Positions 16,380 to 25,248 of a stretch of DNA of 64,000 bases are shown piece by piece. Origin of the DNA: CAWHJB01 sp963698715 (lineage in GTDB: Bacteria; Chloroflexota; Anaerolineae; Anaerolineales; UBA4823); assembly GCA_963698715.1 (NCBI GenBank), contig CAVORW010000006.1, positions 186,001 through 250,000 on the forward strand, written 5' to 3'. Numbering within the stretch: the stretch's first letter is position 1; every line of letters begins with the position of its first letter. A program made the translations under genes and the position numbers. Under the pieces are notes generated by a model, which did not search any database, had not been told where the DNA came from, and worked only from the letters and a program-made list of their open reading frames with translations.

Positions 16380-18423
16380 TTATTTCTCGATGGCTTCTTG
16401 CACAGCCTGGATTGCTGCGAGCAGGACTGTATCGGTACGCTTGAGTGCGCTTGCTTCGTTTACCGGTACGAAGATATCCGGCAGAACTCCCACGCCTTCA
16501 ATGTAAAGCTGGCCATCCATGCTCTCCGGACGACCGGTTGGGAACTGCATAGAGAAGTCTCCCGGCAGTTTATATTGGCCGCGACCGACTTCGCCGAAGG
16601 CTCCGGCCGTCGGGTAATGTCCTATGATGGTCGCACGCTCCTCCATGCTCATCGCATTAGAGAAGCCTTCACAGGCGCTGACGCAATAAGGGCTTACCAA
16701 AACAGCAATCGGTCCATCAAAGTATAAAGGCCCAGGCTCAATCTCAGCGGGGTAATCTGTGTACTCAAATTGGCCGGTTTGATCGTTGTAATAGGCTGAT
16801 TGATACAACGGCACTATTTGGTCGAAGAAATAGCCTGCGAAATCGTAAGCCATCCCCGATGATCCGCCTCCATTTGTACGCACATCGATGATTAACCCGG
16901 GTACCTCGTTGTCTATCAATCCCTGCAAGTAGTGCTCCCAGAGCTGCGCCATCATCCGGTAGTCATCAGAAAAAGTGTTGATCCGAACATAGCCTAATCC
17001 CGAGCCGCTTAAAATCTGGCCTTCAATCGGAAGAGCCAAATCATCCTGATTGAGACTCGGTATAGCTTTAAATAACGAGTTGTATTCCACATCTGCCGTC
17101 AGGCGCACATCGGTAGCGCTGCTATCCCCTGGATTCTGGTAGCTGATATTGACCCGGGTGTCAGGCGGAACTCGGGTGAGAAACACAACTTGCTCCAGGC
17201 GGCGGTGCTGTTCGGTTGAGTATGGGCCGAAAAAGGGCCTGACCTGATTAATTGCATCGCTTACCGGTTGCCCGTTCCAGGTGATAATTTCTGCGCCAAT
17301 TTCTATGCCGGCCTCGGTTGCTGCAGTGTTGGGGATCAAATCGCTAACCAGAACCTGTCCGTCGCTCAATTCGGTCAGAATCATGCCAAAACTACCCCCG
17401 CATTCCTGAAAAAAAACCTCCGGATCGATGGATAAACCCACGTGACCATCTGGAATCCGATAGGTGAATTCCCTTAATGCGTTGTAAAAATCGGTTTGAT
17501 CTCTTGCTCGTGCGACCAGGGGCACAAACTCATCATATAACGCCTGCCAATCAACCGCTTTTTCCTTTGTAAAGGGATATTCTCGCGAAGCTTTTTCAAA
17601 CAGCTTTTCAAACGCCTGGCTGTAGTCGTCGGCAGTAAAATCGTTTAAGGCAATGTCGCCTTCATTCAGAGTGATGAAAGGGCGTGCTTCCTTCCGGATT
17701 TGAAATGGCTCCCGGTTGAGATCCACAATACTGTAGCCGGCAGGTGCAGGCTGAATTGGATCATCCTCCGTGAAAAGTAATTGATCTGCCCCAAATCCGC
17801 TAGGAAACCCTTGCTGATTGTCGGGAGCCCAAACGATAAGAATACCTCCTTTGATTTCGTCATCATTGTCTGGGTCAGTGATCGTGGACGCATATGCAGT
17901 TGACCAGCCTCTGCCGTCCCGTTCTTCCAAGAATGGCCCGCCCCAGGTGTTAGACCAATATGCAACCGCAAAGACTTGTACGCCTGGATCGTTATCGCCA
18001 TCCTGATCCACATCAACCATCGCGCCCTGGGGTATGATCGGCAAAGCCAGCGCGTAAGTCAAGGTATCATCGGGATTGATGATGACAGGTCCGATAACCT
18101 GGCTTTCTAGGTTAAACAAACTCGCGATCACGCTGAACAAAACCGGCTTGATCCTCCAACAAGACGAAAGGCTCTGAAATGGTATTCAAAAAAAACGGGG
18201 ACGTGTACGGAATTTCACCCTGGATGTACACAGGTTCATCCGGGTTTTCTTCCCCGGCCTCGACTGGGATTGGGGGAAGGGAAGTAGCAGTAACTGCAGG
18301 AGTGGGAAGAGCTGAATTGTTTTCTGGCTCTGGTGAGCCGGGAATTCCGGTGATTGCCTGGCAACCAAGGCTTATAATAGCTAATACGATACCAACCAGA
18401 GCCAATCGGCGTTTAATAGACAT
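16380..18423 (-). CDS. S41-family peptidase lipoprotein, split by a frameshift
   Basis: Extracellular C-terminal-processing-type serine protease. The N-terminal frame (start ATG 18423 behind AGGAG) gives a lipobox, IISLGCQ, and a Pro-rich linker, then stops at 18112. The rest, 16380 to about 18140, continues in another frame: a DUF-like N-terminal region with a DQDGDND acidic stretch, a PDZ-like region near GGSFGMIL, and the S41 core with VSPYCVSACEG, where the Ser of SACE is the likely nucleophile, and a later Lys in GRGQYK. The two frames join naturally as REFVNLESQ if one T is removed from TTTGTTT near 18115-18122 (minus strand). Either a sequencing/assembly slip in a homopolymer or a real inactivating mutation. 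Confidence 0.8.
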
Positions 18424-18528
18424 ACATATCTCCTGAAAGAATTTCAACCATTATATTCGAGAAAGCCCTTTCAGCACTGAGGCCCTGGGAATCCCGCGTA
18501 CAAGCAAGATCAATCTAAAAACCAAAAT

Positions 18529-18572
18529 GTGGTGTGAAAGAAATCCCATCCGCCAATTTCTTTCCACACCAC
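18529..18572 (-). terminator. Probable terminator after the PhaR-type gene
   Basis: Arms 18529-18544 and 18556-18572 pair over 16 bp with one bulge and an 11-nt loop. Read on the minus strand it lies about 110 bases after the phaR stop and is followed by a T-rich stretch. Confidence 0.65.
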
Positions 18573-18680
18573 AATCAGTCCGCACTCTGCCGATTGCAGA
18601 GATTGAAATGTGAGCAGGTTAGGAAGCGAGTTTACTCAACTGAACTCCCTGCGAGTTGCCGTAGATTATCTGGGAGACCC

Positions 18681-19250
18681 TCAATCCTGGGTCAATTCAT
18701 TGATCTTGGCGGATAAAGTGTCAATTTGGTCGAGCAAATTTTGGAGATCGCTGTGGGTTGGAATCTGCAGCCGCTGTAGCTGTTTCTCGAGTGCTTCAGG
18801 TGTGACCGGATCCTTCCGGGGCGCAGATGGAAGTTCTTGTTCAGGCTGGAGAGATTCAGAACGCAACTTGCCCAGAATGGTTTGACTTTCTTCTTTGGTT
18901 ATTTCCCCTAACTTGACCAGCAACTCTACGCGTCGTACGATCTCCTCATCAACGTGATGCCACAGCCCCATTGATGACATGAGTGTCTTCTGAATGGCGG
19001 TCAATCGGTTTCCGCCAGTTTTGATCAGGCCCGTCAGGACCGAGCGTGGCAAAAAGCCGCTTTGTTTCTTTTCTTGTTCAAAAATAATTTGAGTCAGGGT
19101 AACGGCAGTTAAATCTTCACCCGTCACATTATCCACAACCTGGATTTCATCTCCACTGCGGATCAACTCTGCAATTGCATCTAAGGTGATGTACTGTTTA
19201 GCGTCCGTGTCATACAATTTTCGGTTTGGGTATCGTTTGATGACAGGCAT
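18681..19250 (-). CDS. phaR: PhaR-type polyhydroxyalkanoate synthesis regulator
   Basis: 189 residues. The first 60 are the PhaR DNA-binding domain: IKRYPNRKLYDTD, YITLDAIAELIRSGDE, then VDNVTGEDLTAVTLTQIIFEQE. In PHA-producing bacteria PhaR binds the phasin promoter and is displaced by nascent granules. The C-terminal half is helical and charged and could contact granules or partner phasins. ATG 19250 chosen: AAAGGA at 19257-19262 is spaced correctly for it but abuts the upstream ATG 19256. The phasin-like gene upstream on the same strand supports the pairing. No PHA synthase is in the window, so storage of PHA is not shown. Confidence 0.85.
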   Translation of the reverse strand: MPVIKRYPNRKLYDTDAKQYITLDAIAELIRSGDEIQVVDNVTGEDLTAVTLTQIIFEQEKKQSGFLPRSVLTGLIKTGGNRLTAIQKTLMSSMGLWHHVDEEIVRRVELLVKLGEITKEESQTILGKLRSESLQPEQELPSAPRKDPVTPEALEKQLQRLQIPTHSDLQNLLDQIDTLSAKINELTQD

Positions 19251-19366
19251 AATCATTCCTTTGGCTGGCTGTAACCCTATGATACCGCAGGTCGGATATT
19301 ATTTTCATCTGAAATGGGAGACTTAGAGCATCGCCATTAACACGGCCTGGAGAACCTGGCACAATT

Positions 19367-19401
19367 GGGCGTTTATGTGGATGTTGCCCATAAATACGCC
19401 C
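19367..19401 (-). other. Imperfect hairpin upstream of phaR
   Basis: GGGCGTTTATG (19367-19377) pairs imperfectly with CATAAATACGCCC (19389-19401), two bases bulged. It lies in the 250-bp gap between the phasin stop and phaR start, about 115 bases before the phaR start. Purpose unknown. Confidence 0.35.
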
Positions 19402-19452
19402 GGATTGCTCACATTTACTGCTCTATTTAGACAGCAGTATTAAATAAAGCAA

Positions 19453-19479
19453 GGATAGGGGATTGAAAATCCCCTATCC
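19453..19479 (-). terminator. Terminator after the phasin-like gene
   Basis: GGATAGGGGAT pairs perfectly with ATCCCCTATCC across a short loop, 22 bases after the phasin stop on the minus strand; TTGCTTTATTT follows. Confidence 0.7.
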
Positions 19480-19500
19480 AGTCTGCCCCCCGGAAATTTA

Positions 19501-19878
19501 CTAAGCCTGGCTCTTTTTCAGTTCTTCAACCTTCTTGGTCAGCGCAGCGATTTTGTTTCCTAGAACTTCGATATCCCCCTTGGTGGGGACATTCATACGA
19601 TCCAAAATTTCTTCAACACGCTTGCCGAGTTCATCCTCAGCTTTTTCGGCGTCCTTTTTGCGCTTATCCATTACTTCACGGACCAGCTTGCGACCATCTT
19701 TTTCAGCAATTTCGCCGCGCTCAACGAGTTTGTTGACAAAATCTTCGATCTCTTCCTGTGCCAGAGCAACCGCGCCGATACCAGCCAGCAAAACTTTGCG
19801 GGCAGTCTCCAGGAGCGGGCTGCGCTCATCTTTGCCATTCGTTTCTTCGATCACTTCGGGTTTGGTTTTTGTAGCCAT
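19501..19878 (-). CDS. Phasin-like / PHA granule-associated protein
   Basis: 125 residues, strongly charged and helical. After a short acidic N-terminus comes ARKVLLAGIGAVALAQEEIEDFVNKLVERGE, the start of the PhaI/PhaF-type phasin family, then a Lys/Glu-rich coiled coil to the end (AALTKKVEELKKS). Phasins coat PHA granules and limit their size. ATG 19878 has GGAGG 8 bases upstream; ATG 19896 would place that ribosome-binding site inside the gene. Transcribed from the consensus promoter at 19939-19967, probably under PhaR control. Confidence 0.78.
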   Translation of the reverse strand: MATKTKPEVIEETNGKDERSPLLETARKVLLAGIGAVALAQEEIEDFVNKLVERGEIAEKDGRKLVREVMDKRKKDAEKAEDELGKRVEEILDRMNVPTKGDIEVLGNKIAALTKKVEELKKSQA

Positions 19879-19917
19879 AATTAATGCCTCCTGCATTTAT
19901 ACTTGGTTTTTTATCTA

Positions 19918-19967
19918 TGACGCAGTGCGTCGTAAGAAATTATAACACACTGCGTCATGCGTGTCAA
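19918..19967 (-). promoter_or_regulatory. Consensus sigma-70 promoter of the phasin gene with overlapping operator palindromes
   Basis: On the minus strand, -35 TTGACA (19962-19967), a 17-bp spacer and -10 TATAAT (19939-19944), both perfect. The spacer contains TGACGCAGT (19949-19957) and just below the -10 is the perfect palindrome GACGCAGTGCGTC (19919-19931). The 9-mer TGACGCAGT at 19918-19926 (+ strand) is the inverse of the spacer copy. A protein bound at these sites would block polymerase. PhaR is the obvious candidate. Confidence 0.85.
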
Positions 19968-19978
19968 CAGGTAAATAA

Positions 19979-20021
19979 AAATCGTGGATCTGGCAAGTGT
20001 CACTTGCCAGATCCACGATTT
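19979..20021 (-). terminator. Perfect 43-nt palindromic terminator of the F420 operon
   Basis: Two 21-nt arms (19979-19999 and 20001-20021) are exact reverse complements around a single base. On the minus strand it lies 39 bases after the LLM oxidoreductase stop and is followed by TTTTTATTT. It also insulates the phasin promoter that begins 12 bases further. Confidence 0.92.
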
Positions 20022-20059
20022 ACAGTTCTGTCCCACTCACGGGCCAAGAATAAGTCAGA

Positions 20060-21061
20060 TCAATTGGGCGGAGCAAATGTATCGATCAAGAGGTGGACAT
20101 CCCCACCAACCGGATAGAGGATTGGGCAGGTACAACCATGGTTGCGGTATTCTTGAACCTTAGCCCGGGCTTCATCCGGAGTGCCTGATGCGGTGATTTT
20201 GTCGATCAGTTCTTCCGGTACCAGGTGTTTGGCTTTGTTGATCTGCTCTTTGGTTGCAGGCCAGCCAAGGATGGATTGAATCTCCTCAACCACGCTCATT
20301 GAGACCCCCGAGGCTTTAGCAATATGTGGTTGTTGGGCCAGATATTGAGTCAGTAAGCCTCGGGTGGTATCAATAGCTTTCTCGTGATCGTTATCAACGG
20401 AGCATACGACCAGCTGGGGGCGGTCAATGTCGTCCAGGGTCTTCCCAGCTTTTCGCGCTCCCTGGTCGAGCAATTCCAGAGCGCGATCGTTATATTCAGG
20501 TGGTACGCAATAATTCAAAACCACGCCATCCGCGATTTCACCGGTCATTTCCATCATTTTATCCCCGGTTGCCCCGATCATAATCGGCACATTGCGCGGC
20601 TCCCGGCGGCCGTGGACGACATCCAACTCGATCCCTTCGACCTGATGAAATTCACCCTGAAAGCTAACACGCTCCATGTTGAGAAGGCGTCTGAGAACCT
20701 CGACGGTCTCCCGCATTGCAGTTAAGGGTTTGCGCCGATCTATGCCGACGTTGCGGGCCAGCGGATCCCACCAGGCGCCAATCCCACAGATAATCCGATC
20801 TGGCGCCAAATCATCCAGAGTCAGAAAGGTTGCTGCCAGCAGGCCAATGTTGCGAGTCCAGTTGTTGATGACTCCTGAACCAATTTTAATTCGCTCGCTC
20901 ACAGCAGCGTAAGCAGCCATCGGAACTATTGCGTCTCGCACCAGCCTTGATTCGGCCTGCCATACCGCTTCAAATCCGCGCGATTCCGCATATTGGACAT
21001 ACTCCAGCCCATCACGCAACTCATGGGCATCTTGCAGATAAAGTGCAACTCGTTCAGTCAT
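20060..21061 (-). CDS. LLM-class F420-dependent oxidoreductase (Mer/MSMEG-like)
   Basis: 333-residue bacterial luciferase-like TIM barrel. It opens RVALYLQDAHELRDGLEYVQYAESRGFEAVWQAE-type sequence, has the SGVINNWTRN block near residue 70-80 where F420-using members bind the cofactor, and GIGAWWDPLA, GATGDKMMEMTGE. It resembles methylenetetrahydromethanopterin-reductase-like proteins; the substrate is unknown. ATG 21061 is preceded by AGGAGG; an in-frame ATG at 21088 has no such site. It is the last gene of the F420 operon, which strengthens the F420 assignment over FMN. Confidence 0.85.
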   Translation of the reverse strand: MTERVALYLQDAHELRDGLEYVQYAESRGFEAVWQAESRLVRDAIVPMAAYAAVSERIKIGSGVINNWTRNIGLLAATFLTLDDLAPDRIICGIGAWWDPLARNVGIDRRKPLTAMRETVEVLRRLLNMERVSFQGEFHQVEGIELDVVHGRREPRNVPIMIGATGDKMMEMTGEIADGVVLNYCVPPEYNDRALELLDQGARKAGKTLDDIDRPQLVVCSVDNDHEKAIDTTRGLLTQYLAQQPHIAKASGVSMSVVEEIQSILGWPATKEQINKAKHLVPEELIDKITASGTPDEARAKVQEYRNHGCTCPILYPVGGDVHLLIDTFAPPN

Positions 21062-21088
21062 ACTACCTCCTGGGCTTAAGGGGATCAT

Positions 21089-21715
21089 TTAAAACGTTGA
21101 GTGGCTAAAAAGATAGCCATTCAACTCTTCGCTAACCATTTCCAAGTCTTCCGGCAAATCGACATCCAGGGCGAGAGAAGGTAGGTCAACAACTTCCAGC
21201 CTGGCTCCTGCCTGTTCTGCTCGATTGCAATGTCGTTGGAAAGAATTGGGACCGAAATCATAATCGATCAGACCAACCGGGCAGACCAAAAGCGCATTTG
21301 TTCCCTGCCGGTGCCGATCCGGTGCGACTACGACAACTGGAGGGTCATTCGCGTATGTCAACATTACCTGTACGTCTTCCGGTGTGATTAAGGGTAGATC
21401 GGCCGGAACAACCAGTACTCCCCGGGTAGCATAATGCTTGGCGACGATCGTCGCTCGGGCTAAAGCCAGATTTAATTGTGGGGCGCCATTCTCCTGCACA
21501 GTCCGGGCGCCATGATCACGGGCCAGGGATAGAGCAGCTTGATCTCGGCTCACGACCAATACATGTTCGATCTCCGGAATTTCGGATAGGGTATCCAGCG
21601 TATGTGCCAGTAAGCGGGTGTTTAATGTAGCTCGTTCCTCCTCGGATAGGACGGATGAAAGGCGAGACTTTCCACGTCTCAACGGTTTAACTGGGACTAT
21701 CGCCCATAAAGTCAT
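21089..21715 (-). CDS. cofC: 2-phospho-L-lactate / PEP guanylyltransferase CofC (FbiD)
   Basis: Activates a three-carbon phosphoacid (2-phospholactate, PEP or 3-phosphoglycerate depending on the lineage) with GTP, releasing pyrophosphate, in F420 synthesis. 208 residues with N-terminal AIVPVKPLRRGKSRLS nucleotide-binding loop, VVPADLPLI (metal-binding Asp), APDRHRQGTNALL and FGPNSFQRH, all typical of CofC. Follows cofD with a 156-base gap and precedes the LLM gene by 27 bases. Which phosphoacid it uses cannot be told by eye. Confidence 0.95.
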   Translation of the reverse strand: MTLWAIVPVKPLRRGKSRLSSVLSEEERATLNTRLLAHTLDTLSEIPEIEHVLVVSRDQAALSLARDHGARTVQENGAPQLNLALARATIVAKHYATRGVLVVPADLPLITPEDVQVMLTYANDPPVVVVAPDRHRQGTNALLVCPVGLIDYDFGPNSFQRHCNRAEQAGARLEVVDLPSLALDVDLPEDLEMVSEELNGYLFSHSTF

Positions 21716-21871
21716 TCCTGTGTCTCCATATTGTTGCGGTTCGTTGTCTGCTAATTATGTTGCGCCTTTTTCAAGCGCCGGGCGAATCCTCTTGCTCCGC
21801 ACACAATCTGTTCAAGTTGTTTCCATGATCCTTGTTTGGGACCATAATGTTGAAAATGACTCCCTTGTGCT

Positions 21872-22819
21872 CTATTTCAGACTCTGGCCAAACGCGATCA
21901 CCTCTTCTGCCAGGCGGCGGCGATCGCCTGGCAATCCCATGATCGTGTCCGTTAGCAGGGTTTGAACGTCCATCGAATGGATTTCCTGGGTATGGGATGT
22001 GTCAACGTTGTCTAATACAAATCCGGTTAACAATTGCCTATAGTGGCGGGCAACCGAGAGAGCCGATGGTTCGATCCCCAACTCAAGGTACATTTTGGCT
22101 GCCGGACCTTTGATGGCCTCCCCACCAATAATGGGGGAGACAGCGGTAACCACACACTTTTTATCCAAACGACGGGTATTGATTGTATCACGCACGTCTG
22201 TGATTGCCAGAATTGGATCTATACTCACCCACGGATTAGATGGGCAGAGAATGATCTGATCTGCGTGCTGTAAGGCTTCCACAATGCCTGGAGCAGGTCT
22301 GGCTCGATCGGCTCCCTCAAAACGAAAACCAGTAACATGCGGATGGCACTGGCGCTGAACAAAATATTCCTGGAATGGAAGCTCGCCCTCTAAAGTATTT
22401 ACCCAGGTCGGGACGGGATCATCGCTCATGGGCAGTACGCACGGCGCGATACCCCAGGCATGACAGAAATCATGGGTAATTTTGCTCAGCGGCTGTCCGG
22501 CGTTCAATCGGCGTGTCCTCTCCAGATGGACGCCCAAATCTCGGTCTCCCACTCGGAACCAGGTTGGCCCGCCAAGCTGCCCAAGGCTTTCCAGAGCCAG
22601 CCAGGTTTCATTGGCCTGTCCCCAACCTGTAGCTGGATTTGCGATGCCGGCCAGCGTATAACAGACAGTGTCAAGGTCTGGGGAGATGTAAAGCCCTAAA
22701 AAAGTGAAATCGTCACCGGTGTTTACAATAATTGTAAGGTCTTCTGGCGGTACGGTCTGTGCCAGGCCATCTGCCAATTTGGCCCCTCCCACCCCACCTG
22801 CCAGTGCAACTACTTTCAT
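21872..22819 (-). CDS. cofD: 2-phospho-L-lactate transferase CofD (FbiA)
   Basis: Transfers the phospholactyl or phosphoenolpyruvyl group to the deazaflavin Fo, giving (dehydro-)F420-0. 315 residues, family length. It opens VVALAGGVGGAKLADGLA (glycine-rich GDP-binding loop), then VNTGDDFTFLGLYISPDLDTV with the Asp residues that bind metal, SNPWVSIDPIL, and AVSPIIGGEAIKGPAAKM. Downstream of the nitroreductase fusion by 130 bases and upstream of cofC. Fo synthase (cofG/cofH or fbiC) is not in the window. Confidence 0.96.
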   Translation of the reverse strand: MKVVALAGGVGGAKLADGLAQTVPPEDLTIIVNTGDDFTFLGLYISPDLDTVCYTLAGIANPATGWGQANETWLALESLGQLGGPTWFRVGDRDLGVHLERTRRLNAGQPLSKITHDFCHAWGIAPCVLPMSDDPVPTWVNTLEGELPFQEYFVQRQCHPHVTGFRFEGADRARPAPGIVEALQHADQIILCPSNPWVSIDPILAITDVRDTINTRRLDKKCVVTAVSPIIGGEAIKGPAAKMYLELGIEPSALSVARHYRQLLTGFVLDNVDTSHTQEIHSMDVQTLLTDTIMGLPGDRRRLAEEVIAFGQSLK

Positions 22820-22949
22820 CGCGATCTAATATCCTCATGAAACAAAACTTCTAACGGCTGTGGCTGGCGAATGGAAGTCTTAGCGCCAAAACAGCCCTTT
22901 TGGCCCTACTAGAGCTTGCCATGCAGATCTAGTTTACGCCATTAATTCT

Positions 22950-23927
22950 TCATAAAAACCTGGCAATTTCATCCACAGAAAGTCTGGGCCGGCTAACCGG
23001 TTCTTTAGCCGGGAACCCAAGCAATACCATGCCTTGAGGCAGCCATTTGGGCGGCAGGTTGAGCGCCTCACGGGTCGCGATTGGGGCGAATAATGGAGCA
23101 CACATCCAGACACTGCCTACACCTAATCCGGTAGCAGCCAGCATCAAGTTTTGACCGGCCATTGCCACACTTTGGACACCCATGAGGTACTCGGCCTGGC
23201 TGCGCTTCTGATCCGGGTAGTTATCACCTAAGCTGGGATCTAAACAGAGAACCAGGCAGACTGGCGCTTCTGTGATCCGGTTGTAAGAGCGATTTACCTG
23301 GGTCTGGATATCGCCCGAATCCAACCCGTCCATGATGAGATCTCTCTGGTACTCTTGGCCCATTGCAACAGCCAATTGGTTTTTTGCTTCTGGGCTGGTC
23401 AGTACAGCTATTCGCCAGGGCTGGCGGTTATGAGAAGACGGCGCCCAGGTGGCAGCTTCCAGAATCTGGTGAATGATTTCCTTTGGGATGGGTTGATCTG
23501 TAAATCGCCGAATCGAGCGGCGCTGCCTCAACATTTCTCGTTCGTCCCCGTCACGTTTGAATAGCATGGCGCGGATTGATTGGCTGTTCACTAAGTCCAT
23601 TAGGAATTTTACTTCTTCTTCACGGCAACCCACGATGAAGACATTCTCCAGGCTTTTATTTTCATAATCAATAGTCAGTAAGATAGCTTTCGGCTTCTGG
23701 ACACCACCAGAACCAATCCATACCGCAATCTCATCACCATCCGTGCTGGAGGTGCCTTCTAAATAACCATAGGCGAGTGGGCAGATCAGATCCGGATAAC
23801 GAGGGTGCCTGGCTCCTTTCGCTCGATCCAGGATGATAGGATGTTTGTGAAACAGACGGTCCGCATAGTCCCAGAATTCCGTGCGTTTCGTTATATTGCT
23901 ATAGAGATCTTCTAAATTAACTGCCAC
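22950..23927 (-). CDS. Pyrophosphatase-like domain fused to an F420-type nitroreductase
   Basis: 325 residues, two domains. Residues about 1-125 match the short pyrophosphatase-like family: IILDRAKGARHPRYPDL, then PLAYGYLEGTSSTDGDEIAVW. In active enzymes the last block reads DGDxxDVW; here the third Asp is Ala, so metal binding and catalysis are doubtful. Residues about 130-325 are a nitroreductase: RQRRSIRRFTDQPIPKE (FMN phosphate), WAPSSHNRQPWR, and LGVGSVWM. Stand-alone and CofE-fused nitroreductases of this kind reduce dehydro-F420-0; the position between cofE and cofD fits. GTG start at 23927 overlaps the preceding gene by 11 bases, so translation is probably coupled. Confidence 0.8.
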   Translation of the reverse strand: MAVNLEDLYSNITKRTEFWDYADRLFHKHPIILDRAKGARHPRYPDLICPLAYGYLEGTSSTDGDEIAVWIGSGGVQKPKAILLTIDYENKSLENVFIVGCREEEVKFLMDLVNSQSIRAMLFKRDGDEREMLRQRRSIRRFTDQPIPKEIIHQILEAATWAPSSHNRQPWRIAVLTSPEAKNQLAVAMGQEYQRDLIMDGLDSGDIQTQVNRSYNRITEAPVCLVLCLDPSLGDNYPDQKRSQAEYLMGVQSVAMAGQNLMLAATGLGVGSVWMCAPLFAPIATREALNLPPKWLPQGMVLLGFPAKEPVSRPRLSVDEIARFL

Positions 23928-24471
23928 TGTTGTTCCCTAGCTGGAATTGCCTGATGATCTCCCCTGGTTGGTCCGGCTCGTGCGTGACAACCATCAGATT
24001 ATTAACCTGGATGAGCCAATCATAAGCCTGGAAAGCAAGCTGGTTAATCGCACAACCGAGATTGGAAAATGTAACATCTTCAATCCCAAGAGTGATATGG
24101 GGCAGCCAGGTGTTTGGGGCGTAGTGAGGCGAAGGTTCAATTGTAGGTGTTGCCTTAACGTGCCGCCAGATTTGCCGATGGTAATATTCCAAAATATTCG
24201 TGGAGACCAGGCGCAGATGGACGATTGGTTTTTCACCTGTGAAGATTCCCAGTCCACTCGTACGGACCTGGAATGGTTCTGCCTGACGGGCCCAATCATC
24301 CAATAACGGCTCAAGTAGATCAAGTGAATAGGATTTTGCCGCGTGCCATGAGAAATGCGGCAAAGGAGTTGCAAAGATGTGGCGCAAATTGCAAGTACTG
24401 GCAAGCGCCTCCCATAAAGTGGTCACACGCTCATTGCTGACTTCATCCAGGGAGGAAATCAGGGCATGCAT
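23917..24471 (-). CDS. 2H phosphoesterase superfamily protein (2'-5' RNA ligase / cyclic phosphodiesterase-like)
   Basis: 184 residues with the two HxS/T motifs that define the superfamily: HFSWH near residue 39 and HITLGI near residue 125. Members hydrolyse or form 2',3'- or 2',5'-phosphodiester bonds in RNA or small nucleotides. The start overlaps the cofE stop by one base and the end overlaps the nitroreductase fusion by 11, so it is tightly embedded in the F420 operon. No role in F420 synthesis is established; a repair or nucleotide-recycling task is possible. Confidence 0.75.
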   Translation of the reverse strand: MHALISSLDEVSNERVTTLWEALASTCNLRHIFATPLPHFSWHAAKSYSLDLLEPLLDDWARQAEPFQVRTSGLGIFTGEKPIVHLRLVSTNILEYYHRQIWRHVKATPTIEPSPHYAPNTWLPHITLGIEDVTFSNLGCAINQLAFQAYDWLIQVNNLMVVTHEPDQPGEIIRQFQLGNNSGS

Positions 24472-25238
24472 TAACGGAATAAATCCTGTTCTTCTGGACG
24501 CAGTAGTTCTTGAAGTGTGGCTTCACGCAAGGCGTATGGGAAACCGCGAACATGGACGGCTGGCGTGCCTTCGTCAGCCTGACCCATCACAAGCGAGGCA
24601 GCTGCGGCGAGCTCATCTGCTACGCCTACCTGAGTGATGCTCAGGCGAAAACCGAATAAATCAGGCCGGCCCCGCAAGTCCGCCAGGCCGGGCAGTCCTG
24701 CCAGGCCAATTGCCGTTCCAACAGTGCCCATTCGCCAGGCACGACCGTGCGAATCGATGATCGAAACACCTAATTGGCAGCCTGTTTCAATTTCCAGTTT
24801 CCGGCGAATGATTTCAGCGGAGTGATCTGGATTTTCTGGCAGCAACAGCACCCAATCTTCGGGATCTGCTTCATTGCCCTGAACGTTTGAATGATCGATG
24901 CCAGCATTGGCGCATATAAACCCAAGCCGGTGCTCCACAATGACCGTACCTGTCCGAACGCGTAAGATGGACTTACTTTCTTGCAAGATAAGCTCAGCCA
25001 ACCCCGGCTCCTTGCCAGATTGGGCAGCAAGTTGGAAGGCGGCCTGGGATGGGCAGACGCTGGATAATCTCACCAGCCGCCCTTCAGCTTTGGAAATGAT
25101 TTTTTGGGCCAGCACTACAATATCCCCATCCTGCCAGAATATTTTCGCAGCTGAAGCAGACAGCAGCAGGATCTGTGCCAGGTCATCGCCTGCCTGGACC
25201 AATGGGATTTGTGGCAGTGGAGTCAGAGTGAGCGTCAT
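24471..25238 (-). CDS. cofE: F420-0:gamma-L-glutamyl ligase CofE (FbiB N-terminal type)
   Basis: Adds gamma-linked glutamates to F420-0 with GTP. 255 residues, CofE only; unlike actinobacterial FbiB, no nitroreductase domain is fused. Visible blocks: GDIVVLAQKIISKAEGR, NAGIDHSNV (active-site metal loop), LPENPD, and ISIIDSHGRAWRMGTVGTAIG. Eleven bases behind npdG and overlapping the 2H gene by one base. The nitroreductase activity is supplied by the neighbouring fusion protein. Confidence 0.95.
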   Translation of the reverse strand: MTLTLTPLPQIPLVQAGDDLAQILLLSASAAKIFWQDGDIVVLAQKIISKAEGRLVRLSSVCPSQAAFQLAAQSGKEPGLAELILQESKSILRVRTGTVIVEHRLGFICANAGIDHSNVQGNEADPEDWVLLLPENPDHSAEIIRRKLEIETGCQLGVSIIDSHGRAWRMGTVGTAIGLAGLPGLADLRGRPDLFGFRLSITQVGVADELAAAASLVMGQADEGTPAVHVRGFPYALREATLQELLRPEEQDLFR

Positions 25239-25248
25239 AATCCGCCTA

